DNA of 64,000 nucleotides, from positions 39,676 through 103,675 of the forward strand of contig JAQYLE010000014.1 of assembly GCA_028720205.1 (NCBI GenBank), read 5' to 3'. Made by a program: the position numbers and the translations under genes. The notes under the pieces are model-generated. The model made no database searches, was not told the origin of the DNA, and saw nothing but the letters and a program-made list of their open reading frames with translations. Of the stretch, positions 16,124-26,492 are shown piece after piece; position 1 is the stretch's first letter; each line of letters begins with the position of its first letter. The DNA comes from Clostridia bacterium (GTDB taxonomy: Bacteria > Bacillota > Clostridia > Christensenellales > Borkfalkiaceae).

Positions 16124-18940
16124 ATGAACGAAACGAAAAAGACGCCTGAAAAACGCCGCGCGGCGAGCATACGCGAAAACGCGGCGGCAACGACCGCCGG
16201 GACGGAAAAAGAAGCCTCCGGGAAACAAGAGGTTTCTGTGCCTGCTTTGCGCGAGCCTGCCGAAAAAAACAAAGCCGAAAAAAATAAATCCGAAGAAAAA
16301 AGAAAAAACAAAAAAAATAAAATAAAAGAAGAGACGGAGATTATACGTTTCTTTCCCGACAGAACGCGCGGGCTCACCGATCAACAGGTTGCCTCCCGGC
16401 TGGAACAGGGCTTAAACAACAGCGCGCCGAAAAAATATTCCAAATCGTACGGAAGCATATTTTTCGGCAATATCTGCACGTTTTTCAATTTTTTATGCGT
16501 AGTGGCGGCGGCGGCGCTGATTGTAGCGAATGCGCCCGTTTCGCAGTTTACCTTTGTGCTCATCTTTTTCTGCAATATCGTTGTGGCGATTGTGCAGGAA
16601 ATCCGCGCAAAACTGAAAATCGACAGACTATCCATTCTTTCCGCGCCTACGGCAAAAGTACTGCGCGAAGGAAAGAAAAAAGACGTTCCCGTTTCGCAAA
16701 TCGTTCTGGACGATATCGTATTTCTTTCCGCAGGGCAGCAGATCCCCGCCGACTGCATTATGCTTGACGGCGCGGGCGACGTGAACGAAGCGCTTCTGAC
16801 GGGCGAATCCGTGCCTATTAAAAAATCGGAAGGAGATTCGCTTTTAGCCGGTTCGTTCGTCACCGGCGGGCATCTGACGGCGCGCGTTGATAAAATCGGT
16901 ACGGATACGTATATCAACCGCCTGACGGCGCGGGCGAAAAAGTACAAACGCCCTAATTCCGAAATCATCAATTCCATTTATCTGTTTATTAAACTCATCG
17001 GGATTATGATCGTGCCCGTGGCGATATTCATGTTCTTCACCAACTTAAAAGCAGAGGGCATTTTATGGGCGGATATCGAAGCGCGCGGCGGCTTTTTCAA
17101 TATTCTGTTTTCTTCCAACACTTTCGATTCCGTAATACAAAAAACGTTTTCCGTGGTGATCGGCATGATCCCTTCGGGACTGTTGCTGCTTACCACCGTC
17201 GCGCTTTCCGTAGGCATGATACGGCTTGCCAAGTACAACACTCTCGTGCAGGATATGTACTCCCTGGAAATGCTGGCGCGCGTAAACGTATTGTGTCTGG
17301 ACAAAACGGGTACGATTACCGACGGGCGCATGCGCGTAAGCGACTGCGTGCTGCTGAACAACCCCACCGAATATACCGTAGACGACATTTTAGGTTCGAT
17401 GCTCGCTTCGCTGGACGATAACAATCAGACGTCCATTGCTTTATACGACAGATTCGGGCATTCTTCCGCGTTGCAATCTACGGCGCAGATTCCCTTTTCT
17501 TCCGTACGCAAACTTTCGGCGGTGAGTTTCGGCGACCTGGGTACGTTTGCCATGGGCGCTCCCGAGTTCGTGCTTCGCCCCATGCCCGCCCGTGTGGAAA
17601 AACTGGTAAAACAGTATGCGCAGATGGGTTTACGCGTGCTTGTTCTGGCGCATTCTCCCCAGCAGATTATGGGGGATAAATTGCCCGTGATTTTCCGCCC
17701 TGTGGCGATTATCACCCTTTCCGATAATATTCGCCCCGACGCGATCGACACCATTCGCTGGTTTAAAGAAAACGACGTTGCGGTTAAGGTAATTTCCGGC
17801 GACAACCCCGTTACCGTTTCGGAAGTGGCGCGGCGCGCGGGAATAATTAACGCCTCTAAGTTTATCTCGCTGGAAGGTCTGTCGCCTCTGGAAGTGGAAA
17901 ACGCGGCGAACGAATACACCGTATTCGGCAGAGTAACGCCCGAACAGAAAGCCATTTTAATCCGTTCTATTAAAAAAGCGGGCAATACGGTGGCGATGAC
18001 GGGCGACGGCGTAAACGATATTCTCGCCATGAAAGAGGCGGACTGTGCCGTTTCCGTGGCTTCGGGCAGCGAGGCGGCGCGCAACGTTTCCAATCTGGTA
18101 TTGCAGGACAATAACTTTTCCTCGATGCCGAAAATCGTGAACGAAGGGCGGCGCGTCATCAACAACATTAAAAATTCCGCGTCGCTGTATATCATGAAAA
18201 CGCTGTTGACGCTGATTCTCGCCGTTGTGTGTATTGCCACGGGCAGCCGTTACTTCTTCACCACAAATAACATGATTTTATACGAAGTTTTAATCAGCGC
18301 CGTGCCGTCGTTCGTTCTTTCTCTGCAACCCAATACCAGTCGCGTGAAAGGCAAATTTATTCCTTTCGTTATCTCCCGCGCGCTACCCGGCGCGCTGACT
18401 ATGGCGCTCGGTATCGTGGCTTTATATATGCTGAATATGAGTTCGCTTTCTTATATTTTTTCTTACGCGTCTCCAAGCGGCGAAACGCTCAGCCTGTACG
18501 AGCCGATGCTTATCCTTTCCCTCACCTTTACGGGACTTGTGATGCTTCTGCGTATCTGCCAGCCGCTCAATTTAATCCGTTCCGTGCTGTTTGCGTTCTG
18601 CGCGGCGGCGTGCGTAACGGTGCTGGCCATTCCCATGCTGGGCGAATTTATTTACGAGGGTTGGTCGGGTATCGATTTCAACGTGACGCAGATTCTTTTA
18701 ATCGTGGTGATCGTGCAAGCCGCCATGCCCGTCTCTTCGGGGCTTATAAAATTCTTCGACATGTTTAACCCCGCCGAAGACGACCCTGCGCCGCCTGCGC
18801 GCTATTCTTCCACCGCCGCGGCAGGCAACGCCGCCGTGCGTTACGGCGAATCGGGCGCTGCCGAAAATGCGTTAAAACAGGAAGATCCGCCCCGTAAAAA
18901 AACAAGCGCCTGGAAGAAAATATTTACGGGGAAAAAGTAA
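16124..18940 (+). CDS. P-type cation-transporting ATPase (CtpE/Exp7-like)
   Basis: This is an integral membrane pump that uses ATP to move cations, with the full set of P-type motifs: LLTGES in the actuator domain, CLDKTGTITDG (phosphorylated Asp), ISGDNPVTV, and MTGDGVNDILAMKEADCA in the hinge. About ten membrane spans are expected, four before the catalytic loop (counting the pair near residues 120-180) and six after. The N-terminus is a long Lys/Glu/Ala-rich cytosolic extension of about 80 residues. The C-terminus has a short disordered basic tail. The ATG at 16124 follows GGGAG, giving 938 residues. The closest familiar groups are the mycobacterial CtpE and streptococcal Exp7/CaxP-like pumps, which suggests Ca2+ or Mg2+; the ion is inference. 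Confidence 0.88.
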   Translation: MNETKKTPEKRRAASIRENAAATTAGTEKEASGKQEVSVPALREPAEKNKAEKNKSEEKRKNKKNKIKEETEIIRFFPDRTRGLTDQQVASRLEQGLNNSAPKKYSKSYGSIFFGNICTFFNFLCVVAAAALIVANAPVSQFTFVLIFFCNIVVAIVQEIRAKLKIDRLSILSAPTAKVLREGKKKDVPVSQIVLDDIVFLSAGQQIPADCIMLDGAGDVNEALLTGESVPIKKSEGDSLLAGSFVTGGHLTARVDKIGTDTYINRLTARAKKYKRPNSEIINSIYLFIKLIGIMIVPVAIFMFFTNLKAEGILWADIEARGGFFNILFSSNTFDSVIQKTFSVVIGMIPSGLLLLTTVALSVGMIRLAKYNTLVQDMYSLEMLARVNVLCLDKTGTITDGRMRVSDCVLLNNPTEYTVDDILGSMLASLDDNNQTSIALYDRFGHSSALQSTAQIPFSSVRKLSAVSFGDLGTFAMGAPEFVLRPMPARVEKLVKQYAQMGLRVLVLAHSPQQIMGDKLPVIFRPVAIITLSDNIRPDAIDTIRWFKENDVAVKVISGDNPVTVSEVARRAGIINASKFISLEGLSPLEVENAANEYTVFGRVTPEQKAILIRSIKKAGNTVAMTGDGVNDILAMKEADCAVSVASGSEAARNVSNLVLQDNNFSSMPKIVNEGRRVINNIKNSASLYIMKTLLTLILAVVCIATGSRYFFTTNNMILYEVLISAVPSFVLSLQPNTSRVKGKFIPFVISRALPGALTMALGIVALYMLNMSSLSYIFSYASPSGETLSLYEPMLILSLTFTGLVMLLRICQPLNLIRSVLFAFCAAACVTVLAIPMLGEFIYEGWSGIDFNVTQILLIVVIVQAAMPVSSGLIKFFDMFNPAEDDPAPPARYSSTAAAGNAAVRYGESGAAENALKQEDPPRKKTSAWKKIFTGKK

Positions 18941-18953
18941 TTTCCGCGCCGTT

Positions 18954-20219
18954 TTACTTTCCGACGTTTTCGCCGTTGTTGTTTTGCACGGCGGTTTCCG
19001 CGTTTTCCCCGGTTGCCGCGTCGATTTCCTCTTCTATCGGGCGCACGGCAAGGCGCAACGTCGCCGTGAATTTATTTTGAAGAAGCAGCCCGAAAAGCAA
19101 GATGAAAAATGCCGCGACCGAATACATTTTAGCGGGGTAAACGGCGGCGAGAGCAAACGCTACGATTTCGCTCAGCGCAAACGCGAAATATACCGTTTTG
19201 CCCTTTACGCGCGAAAATTTTTCGTACGCCTGAAAAATGGCGTAATTTTTTTCGTATTTCTTTTCCCCGCCGTCCGCGCCGTCCCGTTCGAAGATGCTCT
19301 TTTGCGCTTTTTCCGCCTGTTTTATTCTCCGCGCGTACGGAAACGCCGCGCTTGCCGCCAACGCCGCCGCCACGGCGAAAAGGCAGATTACGGGGTACGC
19401 ATAGCCGGCAAACCGATCGGTTCCCTCCACGGCGAAACGTACGATGAAAAGTGCGATGAGCGCGACGATCAGCGCGACAACCGTTACCGCAACGGTTGTT
19501 TTTATATGTTTTTTCTGATTTTCTTCCGTGATCTTCCGCAGATTTTCATCAGGGAAGAGATAGCGGTAATTTTGCAGATTTCTGTCGTTATATACGTCGT
19601 AGCGGTATTTTCTGCCCTGCGCTTCGTCGATCTTCTTTTCCGCCGCGGTAAGCGCCGCGCCGTCTTTTGCGCGTTCCTGCGATTTTTTTAAATTGGCGAA
19701 ATACGTTGCGAAAAAATACGTCAGCAGTCCTGCCGCGAATACCGCCGTGCCGATCATGGAAAGCACGCCGAACTCGTCGCTTTCGGATTTTGAAGTTTCC
19801 GCGGCAATCAGCGCCACCATAACTACAATGCTTACAATCAGCACGAACAGCGCGGGGCGGGTGCGTTTTTTCTCCGTTTTTGTCTCCGCCGCCATTTGTT
19901 CGCGGTACGCCGTCACTTCGGGTGCGTTTTCTTCCGCCGCGCCGCCGCCGTTTTTCAATACCTCTTTAAACCCGCGCATAAATTTTCCGCGCAATATAAG
20001 ATAAACCGCCGCGCTTACAATCCACGCAAGCACCAACGCCGCGCCTAATTGCCAACCCGTATCTTCCGCCGCGTCCGCCGTGATATACGCCCATACGACG
20101 ATTGCGATACATATCGCAAAGAACGCCGTTGCCGCAACCGCTTTGGCTATATATATTTTATGTAACCGCTTCCGCGTTTCTCCGTCCGCAATCGCCCGCG
20201 CGTATTTCGTAAACCCCAT
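18954..20219 (-). CDS. polytopic membrane protein of unknown function
   Basis: The ATG at 20219 follows AGAAGGGG by 6 bases and gives 421 residues; a longer frame upstream has no ribosome site. About eight hydrophobic segments come in pairs (near residues 28-80, 125-175, 240-295 and 345-395), separated by charged cytosolic loops rich in Lys, Glu and Ala. The pairs look loosely repeated, but I recognise no family. It is tail-to-tail with the P-type ATPase (13-base gap) and 90 bases downstream of gyrA on the same strand, so it may be transcribed with gyrase. Confidence 0.7.
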   Translation of the reverse strand: MGFTKYARAIADGETRKRLHKIYIAKAVAATAFFAICIAIVVWAYITADAAEDTGWQLGAALVLAWIVSAAVYLILRGKFMRGFKEVLKNGGGAAEENAPEVTAYREQMAAETKTEKKRTRPALFVLIVSIVVMVALIAAETSKSESDEFGVLSMIGTAVFAAGLLTYFFATYFANLKKSQERAKDGAALTAAEKKIDEAQGRKYRYDVYNDRNLQNYRYLFPDENLRKITEENQKKHIKTTVAVTVVALIVALIALFIVRFAVEGTDRFAGYAYPVICLFAVAAALAASAAFPYARRIKQAEKAQKSIFERDGADGGEKKYEKNYAIFQAYEKFSRVKGKTVYFAFALSEIVAFALAAVYPAKMYSVAAFFILLFGLLLQNKFTATLRLAVRPIEEEIDAATGENAETAVQNNNGENVGK

Positions 20220-20309
20220 AATTAACCCCTTCTTTATACCGATTTTTAAAACAAACGGGTGCGGATTGCCGCGTTTTCCGCCGCCCGTCCGCACCCTAAG
20301 CCGTTTCCG

Positions 20310-22949
20310 TTATTCTTCTTTGTCGCCGTCTTTTTCTTCGCCGTCCGTTTCGTCGCTTACTTCCTCAAACGCCGTTCCGGTTTCGTTCGCCTCGTCGTCG
20401 AACTCCTCCGCCGTGGCGTTGCGCTCCTCTTCGGGCAGTTCCGTCTCTTCGGGTTCCGCCACTTCCGCGTCGTCCTCGCGTTCGGTAACGTCTACGGTGG
20501 CGACGAGCGAATCTTTCACGTTCATCACCTTCACCCCGCGCGATGCTCTGCCGATACGAGAAATGCTGTCCGCATGCATACGGATAATCGTACCCGCCGT
20601 AGTGATAATCATAATGTCGTTTTCGTCCGTCACCTGTTTCATCGCCACAAGTTCGCCCGTCTTTTCGTTGAACGTTCCCGCTTTGATGCCCTTGCCCGCT
20701 CTGCCCTGCACGCGGTAATCTTCCACCGAGGTGCGCTTGCCGTAGCCCTTGGCCGTGAGCGTTAAAATATCGAAGTTCTCGTCCACCACCAGCATGTCCA
20801 CCAGCGCGTCGTTTTCGCCAAGGCGCATGGCGCGTACGCCCGCCGCCGTTCTGCCCATGGCGCGGATATTGCTCTCGTGGAAGCGAATACACTTGCCCGA
20901 ACGGCTGGCAACTAAAAGTTCGTTTTCGCCCGTGGTGAACTGCACGGAAATAATCTCGTCGCCCTCGTTCAGCCGCACAGCGATTTTGCCGTTCTTCATA
21001 ATGCGCGAATATTCGTCCGTCGTGGTCTTTTTGATTAAGCCGCGCTTTGTGGCGATAACGATAAAGCCTTGCCCGTCCGCTTTTTTGGGCAGTACCGCCG
21101 CGATTTTTTCACCCTGATCCAATCCCACAACGTTCACCACCGCTCTGCCGCGGGAAGTGCGGTTGGCTTCGGGAATCATATATCCTTTAATCGAATATAC
21201 TTTCCCAAGCGACGTGAACAGCAGAATATCGTCGTGCGTGGAGGCGATGAACATCTTCTCCACGTAATCCTCGTCCTTAGGTTTGTGCGCCGTAATGCCC
21301 ATGCCGCCGCGGTGCTGCGCCTTGTATTCCGTAACGGGCAGGCGCTTGATGTACCCCGAATGGGTAAGCGAAATCACCACATCCTCCCTGTCGATTAAAT
21401 CTTCGTCTTCTATCGAGCCGAAGTCCACGGAAATCTCCGTTTTTCTGGGCGACGGGTAGCGGTTTTTGATTTCGAGCAAATCGTTTCTGATAATTGCCAT
21501 CACGCGGCTTTCGTTGTTTAAAATATCCTTTAAATCTACAATAGTGGCTTCCAGTGCGGCGAGTTCTTCTTTCAGTTTTTCCACTTCCAGAGAAGTGAGG
21601 CGTTGCAGGCGCATTTCCAGAATGGCGTTCGCCTGCTTTTCATCGAGTTCGAAGGTTGCCGTCAGTTTTTCCACCGCTACGTTTTTATCCGCCGATTCTT
21701 TAATGACTTTTATCACTTCGTCGATATTCGCAAGCGCCAGCACCAGACCTTCCACGATATGCGCGCGCTCTTCCGTTTTATTGAGTTCGAAACGCGTGCG
21801 GCGGGTGATGACTTCTTTCTGATGCTGCAGATAGTACGAAAGGATTTCGCGCAGGTTCAAAGTTCTCGGTTCGGTGCCGTTTTCCACAAGCGCCAGCATA
21901 ATCAGTCCGTCGGAAATTTGCAGGTTCGTCTTTTTGTACAGCGTGTTCAAAACCACCTGCGCGTTGGCGTCCTTTTTCACTTCGATAACAATGCGCATAC
22001 CCGTTCTGTCCGATTCTTCGCGGATATCCGAAATACCTTCCAGGCGCTTGTCGCGCACCATGTCGGCAATCGTTTTAATCAGCACCGCCTTGTTTACCTG
22101 GTAGGGTATTTCCGTAACCACGATGCCCTGACGGGCGTTTCCGCCCGTGCCGTATTCTTCGATTTCGCACTTGGAACGAATGACGATTTTCCCCTGCCCC
22201 GTCTGATATGCTTTTTTAATGCCGCTTCTGCCCATAATCACGCCGCCCGTGGGGAAATCGGGGGCGGGAATGTATTCCATAAGTTCGTCCACGGTAATTT
22301 CGGGGTTGTCGATCATCGCCACCGTGCCGTCGATCACTTCCGCTAAGTTGTGCGGCGGAATATTCGTGGCCATCCCCACGGCAATACCGTCCGAGCCGTT
22401 CACCAGCAGATTGGGAAAGCGCGAAGGCAACACCACGGGCTCTTCTTCGCTGCCGTCGAAATTGGGAATAAAATCCACCGTTTCTTTATCGAGGTCTTTC
22501 AACATTTCCGCCGCAAGTTTGGTAAGCCGCGCTTCGGTATAACGCATTGCCGCGGCGGGGTCGCCGTCTACGCTGCCGAAGTTGCCGTGCCCGTCTACCA
22601 GAGGAAAGTTAATGGTAAAATCCTGCGCCAGCCGTACCAGCGCGTCGTACACGGACGAATCGCCGTGCGGATGGAATTTACCCATGCAATCGCCTACGAT
22701 ACGCGCGCATTTCCTGAACGCTTTGTCGTTATACAACCCCATTTCGTGCATGGAGTATAAAATTCTTCTGTGCACGGGTTTCAACCCGTCGCGTACGTCC
22801 GGAATCGCGCGCGATTTGTTTACCGCCATCGCGTAGGCGATGAACGAACGCTTTAATTCGTCGTCCACCTCCATATCTATGATCTTCGTCATTTCCAGCG
22901 TCTTTTTAAATTCTTCGGTCAATTCGGGACTCGTTTCTCTCTTTGCCAT
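20310..22949 (-). CDS. gyrA: DNA gyrase subunit A
   Basis: GyrA cleaves and rejoins DNA in the GyrA2B2 complex that introduces negative supercoils. The breakage-reunion domain carries RDGLKPVHRRILY, the quinolone region GDCMGKFHPHGDSSVYDALVR (read as two parts) and the tyrosine motif AMRYTEARL. The equivalents of E. coli Ser83 and Asp87 are wild type. The C-terminal beta-pinwheel has a GyrA-box-like QHRGGMG near residue 560, supporting gyrase rather than topoisomerase IV. An acidic tail of about 50 residues ends the 879-residue protein. It follows gyrB by 33 bases. Confidence 0.97.
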   Translation of the reverse strand: MAKRETSPELTEEFKKTLEMTKIIDMEVDDELKRSFIAYAMAVNKSRAIPDVRDGLKPVHRRILYSMHEMGLYNDKAFRKCARIVGDCMGKFHPHGDSSVYDALVRLAQDFTINFPLVDGHGNFGSVDGDPAAAMRYTEARLTKLAAEMLKDLDKETVDFIPNFDGSEEEPVVLPSRFPNLLVNGSDGIAVGMATNIPPHNLAEVIDGTVAMIDNPEITVDELMEYIPAPDFPTGGVIMGRSGIKKAYQTGQGKIVIRSKCEIEEYGTGGNARQGIVVTEIPYQVNKAVLIKTIADMVRDKRLEGISDIREESDRTGMRIVIEVKKDANAQVVLNTLYKKTNLQISDGLIMLALVENGTEPRTLNLREILSYYLQHQKEVITRRTRFELNKTEERAHIVEGLVLALANIDEVIKVIKESADKNVAVEKLTATFELDEKQANAILEMRLQRLTSLEVEKLKEELAALEATIVDLKDILNNESRVMAIIRNDLLEIKNRYPSPRKTEISVDFGSIEDEDLIDREDVVISLTHSGYIKRLPVTEYKAQHRGGMGITAHKPKDEDYVEKMFIASTHDDILLFTSLGKVYSIKGYMIPEANRTSRGRAVVNVVGLDQGEKIAAVLPKKADGQGFIVIATKRGLIKKTTTDEYSRIMKNGKIAVRLNEGDEIISVQFTTGENELLVASRSGKCIRFHESNIRAMGRTAAGVRAMRLGENDALVDMLVVDENFDILTLTAKGYGKRTSVEDYRVQGRAGKGIKAGTFNEKTGELVAMKQVTDENDIMIITTAGTIIRMHADSISRIGRASRGVKVMNVKDSLVATVDVTEREDDAEVAEPEETELPEEERNATAEEFDDEANETGTAFEEVSDETDGEEKDGDKEE

Positions 22950-22982
22950 ATTTTTTCACTCCTGTTTTCTTCGTGCCTGCCC

Positions 22983-24896
22983 TTAAATATCGAGATCGGT
23001 AACCAGCGAGGCGTTCTCTTCGATAAACTTGCGGCGCAGTTCCGGGCTTTCGCCCATCAGCATGGCGAACATTCTGTCCGCTTCCGCCGCGTCCTCCATC
23101 GTAACGCGCACCAGCGTACGCGAGGAAGGGTCCATCGTCGTAGACCAAAGTTGTTCCGTGCTCATTTCGCCTAATCCCTTATACCTCTGATATTCCACTT
23201 TGGAAGTCGCCTGCGCGTCGAACGCCGTTTTTTCCTCTTCGGAATACAGATACGAATCTTTTCCTTTGTAGGTGGCTTTATAAAGAGGCGGCAAAGCCGA
23301 ATACACGTGACCGTGTTCGATGAGCGGACGCATATACCGGAACAGGAACGTATACAGCAATATACGGATATGCGCGCCGTCCACGTCGGCGTCGGTCATG
23401 GAGATGATACGGTCGTAACGCAGTTTGCTCTCGTCGAAATCGTCGAGAATGCCGCAACCGAACGCCGTAATCATCGCCTTGATTTCCTCGTTTTCCAAAA
23501 CGCGGTTGAGTCGCACTTTTTCCACGTTTAAAATTTTGCCGCGCAAGGGCAGAATCGCCTGAAAGCGCCTGTCGCGCCCCTGCTTCGCCGTGCCGCCGGC
23601 GGAGTCGCCCTCTACGATGTAAATTTCGCAAAGTTCCGAACGGCGATCGGAACAATCGGCAAGTTTTCCGGGCAGCGTGGAATTTTCAAGTACCCCTTTC
23701 CGGCGCGTTAAATCGCGCGCCGCACGCGCCGCGTCACGCGCTTTCTGCGCTGTTAAACAACGCATAACCAGTTCTTTCGCCGCCGCGGGATTTTCCTCTA
23801 AAAACACGCTCATATGCTCCGTAACGCACTGACTGACGAACGAGCGGATAGAAGAATTGTTGAGTTTGTCCTTCGTCTGCGATTCGAACTGCGCGTTTAC
23901 GAGTTTAACGGAAACCACCGCGGTAATCCCCTCGCGCACGTCCTCGCCCGAAAGTTTCTCGCTGTCCTTCATAATGCCCGCTTTTTTGCCGTAATCGTTG
24001 ATGACTTTGGTTAAGGCGAGTTTCAGCCCCTCCACGTGCGTGCCGCCGTCCACCGTGTTTACGTTATTGGCGTAGGAATAAATCACTTCGCTGTACGATT
24101 CGTTGTACTGAATCGCCACTTCGCACACCGTGTCGCCGTCCGTTTCTTCAAAATAGACGGGTTGCGGAAACAATAACTGTTCGCGGGAGGAGTTGAGGTC
24201 TTCCACGAACGAACGGATACCGCCCTCGTAACAGAAAGAATCTTTCTGGTCCTGCCCCGCGCGCTTATCTTCCAGCGAAATGCGCAAACCCTTGTTTAAA
24301 TACGCAAGTTCGCGAAGCCGTATTTTCAACGTGTCGTACACGAAGTCGGTGGTTTCAAAAATCTCTTTATCGGGCAGAAACGTCACTTTCGTGCCCGTTT
24401 CCGTCGTGTCGCCAACAATCGCCACGCTGCGCTGCGGCACGCCGCGGTTGTATACCTGCTTATAGATATGCCCGTTCTGATACACTTCCGCTTCCAGCCA
24501 TTCGGAAAGCGCGTTCACCGCTTTCACGCCCACGCCGTGCAGGCCGCTGGATACTTTGTATCCGGAATCCCCGCCGAATTTTCCGCCTGCGTTTACCTTG
24601 GTAAACACCACTTCCAGCGTGGAAATCCCCTCTTTGGGGTGAATATCCGTGGGAATACCGCGCCCGTTATCGCGCACCGTGCAACTGCCGTCCGCATTGA
24701 TCGTTACTTCGATATGCGTGCAATACCCCGCAAGCGCCTCGTCGATGGAGTTATCCACCACTTCGTGCACAAGGTGGTGCAACCCTTTCGCGTCCGTGGA
24801 CGAAATATACATGCCGGGACGCTTTCTGATATGTTCCAGCCCGTCCAGCACCTGTATTTGTTCCGCGCCGTATTCTCCCTCTACTTTTTCCGCCAT
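22983..24896 (-). CDS. gyrB: DNA gyrase subunit B
   Basis: GyrB is the ATPase subunit of gyrase. I choose the ATG at 24896, which follows GGAAGGAG; the open frame runs 57 codons further upstream but passes the promoter side without a ribosome site. Motifs are EVVDNSIDEALAG (GHKL ATP site), GLHGVGVKAVNAL, the Toprim EGDSAGGTAKQGRDRR and DADVDGAHI, and the C-terminal YKGLGEM. The usual Ser of EGDSAGGS is Thr here. The 637-residue length is typical of the short Gram-positive form. gyrB and gyrA form an operon without recF or dnaA nearby. Confidence 0.97.
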   Translation of the reverse strand: MAEKVEGEYGAEQIQVLDGLEHIRKRPGMYISSTDAKGLHHLVHEVVDNSIDEALAGYCTHIEVTINADGSCTVRDNGRGIPTDIHPKEGISTLEVVFTKVNAGGKFGGDSGYKVSSGLHGVGVKAVNALSEWLEAEVYQNGHIYKQVYNRGVPQRSVAIVGDTTETGTKVTFLPDKEIFETTDFVYDTLKIRLRELAYLNKGLRISLEDKRAGQDQKDSFCYEGGIRSFVEDLNSSREQLLFPQPVYFEETDGDTVCEVAIQYNESYSEVIYSYANNVNTVDGGTHVEGLKLALTKVINDYGKKAGIMKDSEKLSGEDVREGITAVVSVKLVNAQFESQTKDKLNNSSIRSFVSQCVTEHMSVFLEENPAAAKELVMRCLTAQKARDAARAARDLTRRKGVLENSTLPGKLADCSDRRSELCEIYIVEGDSAGGTAKQGRDRRFQAILPLRGKILNVEKVRLNRVLENEEIKAMITAFGCGILDDFDESKLRYDRIISMTDADVDGAHIRILLYTFLFRYMRPLIEHGHVYSALPPLYKATYKGKDSYLYSEEEKTAFDAQATSKVEYQRYKGLGEMSTEQLWSTTMDPSSRTLVRVTMEDAAEADRMFAMLMGESPELRRKFIEENASLVTDLDI

Positions 24897-25096
24897 TGTT
24901 TCTTTTTCTCCTTCCCGTTGTTTTATTCTTTCGCTTTGTTTTTTACCTGTTATCTCTTTATCTCTTTTTGCCGAACCGTTTCCCGCTTCGCTTTTTGCGC
25001 TTGCCGTTTCACCGCGCAGAACAACCGCAACGCGCAAAGCCGCGAAGATACGCGTACGCACGCGCACGCGACAAAAAGTACTGATCCGACGGTTAT

Positions 25097-25125
25097 ATTA
25101 TACCATATGCGCAAAAAAAAGTACA
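25097..25125 (-). promoter_or_regulatory. promoter of gyrB-gyrA
   Basis: Minus strand TATAAT (25102-25097) preceded by TGTACT (25125-25120) at 17 bases. The leader to the gyrB ATG is about 195 bases, with no obvious structure. Confidence 0.55.
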
Positions 25126-25279
25126 GCGTTTCACGGCGTTTTTTCGCTTTGTTTCGCGCCTTTTTTAAAAACAACGTTTCTCTCCCTTTAAATCGTTATT
25201 TGTTTTACGGCATAATCCGCGAAAAAAAACGCATACTTATTATCGGGTAAGCAACTTCTTTCGTTGCGTGCGGAGGACT

Positions 25280-25450
25280 ATGAAAATTCACGGAACAATC
25301 AAGGGGACGTGCCCCTGTTGCAACCAGACCATGTCGCTTTTAAAATCGTATTACTGTCCCGACTGCGGCGACCGCGTATGCGATTCCTGTGCGAAGAAAA
25401 ACGGCGGACTGTGCCGCCGTTGTTTTTCGCCGCTGAACAGGTTAAGTTGA
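25280..25450 (+). CDS. small zinc-ribbon protein
   Basis: This 56-residue protein starts at an ATG 4 bases after GGAGG. It has four cysteine pairs in zinc-knuckle spacing: CPCC, CPDC, CDSC and CRRC, which should bind two zinc ions. Nothing else is recognisable; such proteins may bind nucleic acid or another protein. It has its own terminator at 25559-25604 and is divergent from gyrB. Confidence 0.75.
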   Translation: MKIHGTIKGTCPCCNQTMSLLKSYYCPDCGDRVCDSCAKKNGGLCRRCFSPLNRLS

Positions 25451-25558
25451 AATCATCGCTCCGTGCGCGCGGGAGCGCTTAATCGCCGCAAAACCCGGCA
25501 AAACCGCCGACGTTACGTCTGCGCGAAAAAAAGGTTCGGAAACGATCTTTCGCGCAAT

Positions 25559-25604
25559 ACCGGGTAAAAACTTTTCACGTTAAACTTTTTTACCCGGTTT
25601 TTTA
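25559..25604 (+). terminator. terminator of the zinc-ribbon gene
   Basis: The arms ACCGGGTAAAAA (25559-25570) and TTTTTACCCGGT (25587-25598) form a 12-bp stem, followed by six T on the plus strand that run into the stop region of the convergent degV-like gene. Confidence 0.8.
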
Positions 25605-26492
25605 TTCTTTACCGTCGTACCCTGCCATGTCGCGCGGCGTACCGAAATAAAACGCCGCCACCAGCCCGGGGCCGCAGTTTGAGCCGATGATTGTGCCGAT
25701 ATAAGTATAATACACGTCTTTAAACCCCGCCTCTTTTTTTAACGCCTCGCCGAATTCTCTCGCGCGTTCCGGCACGTCGCTGTGGCAGATATACAGCGTT
25801 TGCCCGCCCGCGTCCACCGCCGTCTGCTTTACGATTTCGAAAATACGCTTTATCGTTTGTTTATAGCCGCGCACGCGTTGTTGCACGATAAGGTGCCCCG
25901 CCGCGTCGAGGTTTAATATCGGGCAGATTTTAAACACGCCGCCGATCAGCGCCGCCGCCCGCGAGCATCTGCCGCTACGCCGCAGATATAAAAGTTCGTC
26001 GGTGGTATACCACGTGTTTACGTTGATTTTTTGTTTTTCCAGATAATCGAAACACACCGCGGCTTCCTCGCCGTTATCGCGCATTTCGGCGGCTTTCAGC
26101 GCCAGCATACCGTATCCCGTGGAACACAAAGTGGAATCCAGCACTAAAATATCGGCGCCGAGTTCCTTTTTCAGTTCTTCCGCCGCCGCCACCGCACTTT
26201 TATAAGTACCCGATACCGCGCTGCCGAGGCTGATATGGATTATCGGTTTTTTATCTTTTAACAACGCCAGAAAAAAATCTTTAAATTGCGCTTCGTTTAT
26301 CTGACTTGTTTTCGGCACGGCGCCGCGGCGCATTTTTTCGTAAAATTCGTGGCAGTCCGCCGCTTTCATGGTGTCTTCCACAAGTTCGCCGTTCATCTCG
26401 TAACAGAGGCGAATGGGAATAATTTCCCGTTCGTTAAGCAATTCGATGGGCAGATCGCAACCCGAATCCGTGGTAACGATAAATTTTCGCAT
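25602..26492 (-). CDS. DegV/FakB-family fatty-acid-binding protein
   Basis: DegV-family proteins bind a fatty acid and, as FakB, present it to the kinase FakA for phosphorylation and entry into phospholipid synthesis. Family marks are TDSGCDLP at residues 8-15, the lid TSQINEAQF, ISLGSAVSGTYKSA, and the C-terminal GPGLVAAFYFG. The 296-residue length is normal. An AAGGAG ribosome site precedes the ATG. fakA is not in the window. It is divergent from the TetR regulator, which might control it; that is only suggested by position. Confidence 0.88.
   Translation of the reverse strand: MRKFIVTTDSGCDLPIELLNEREIIPIRLCYEMNGELVEDTMKAADCHEFYEKMRRGAVPKTSQINEAQFKDFFLALLKDKKPIIHISLGSAVSGTYKSAVAAAEELKKELGADILVLDSTLCSTGYGMLALKAAEMRDNGEEAAVCFDYLEKQKINVNTWYTTDELLYLRRSGRCSRAAALIGGVFKICPILNLDAAGHLIVQQRVRGYKQTIKRIFEIVKQTAVDAGGQTLYICHSDVPERAREFGEALKKEAGFKDVYYTYIGTIIGSNCGPGLVAAFYFGTPRDMAGYDGKE

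Noticed and set aside
21603..22346. 247-codon plus-strand frame
   Set aside because: It is antisense to gyrA and rich in His, Arg and Phe, typical of a shadow frame.
24907..25067. 57-codon N-terminal extension of gyrB
   Set aside because: No ribosome site lies upstream of it, while a good GGAAGGAG precedes the ATG at 24896 where GyrB normally starts.
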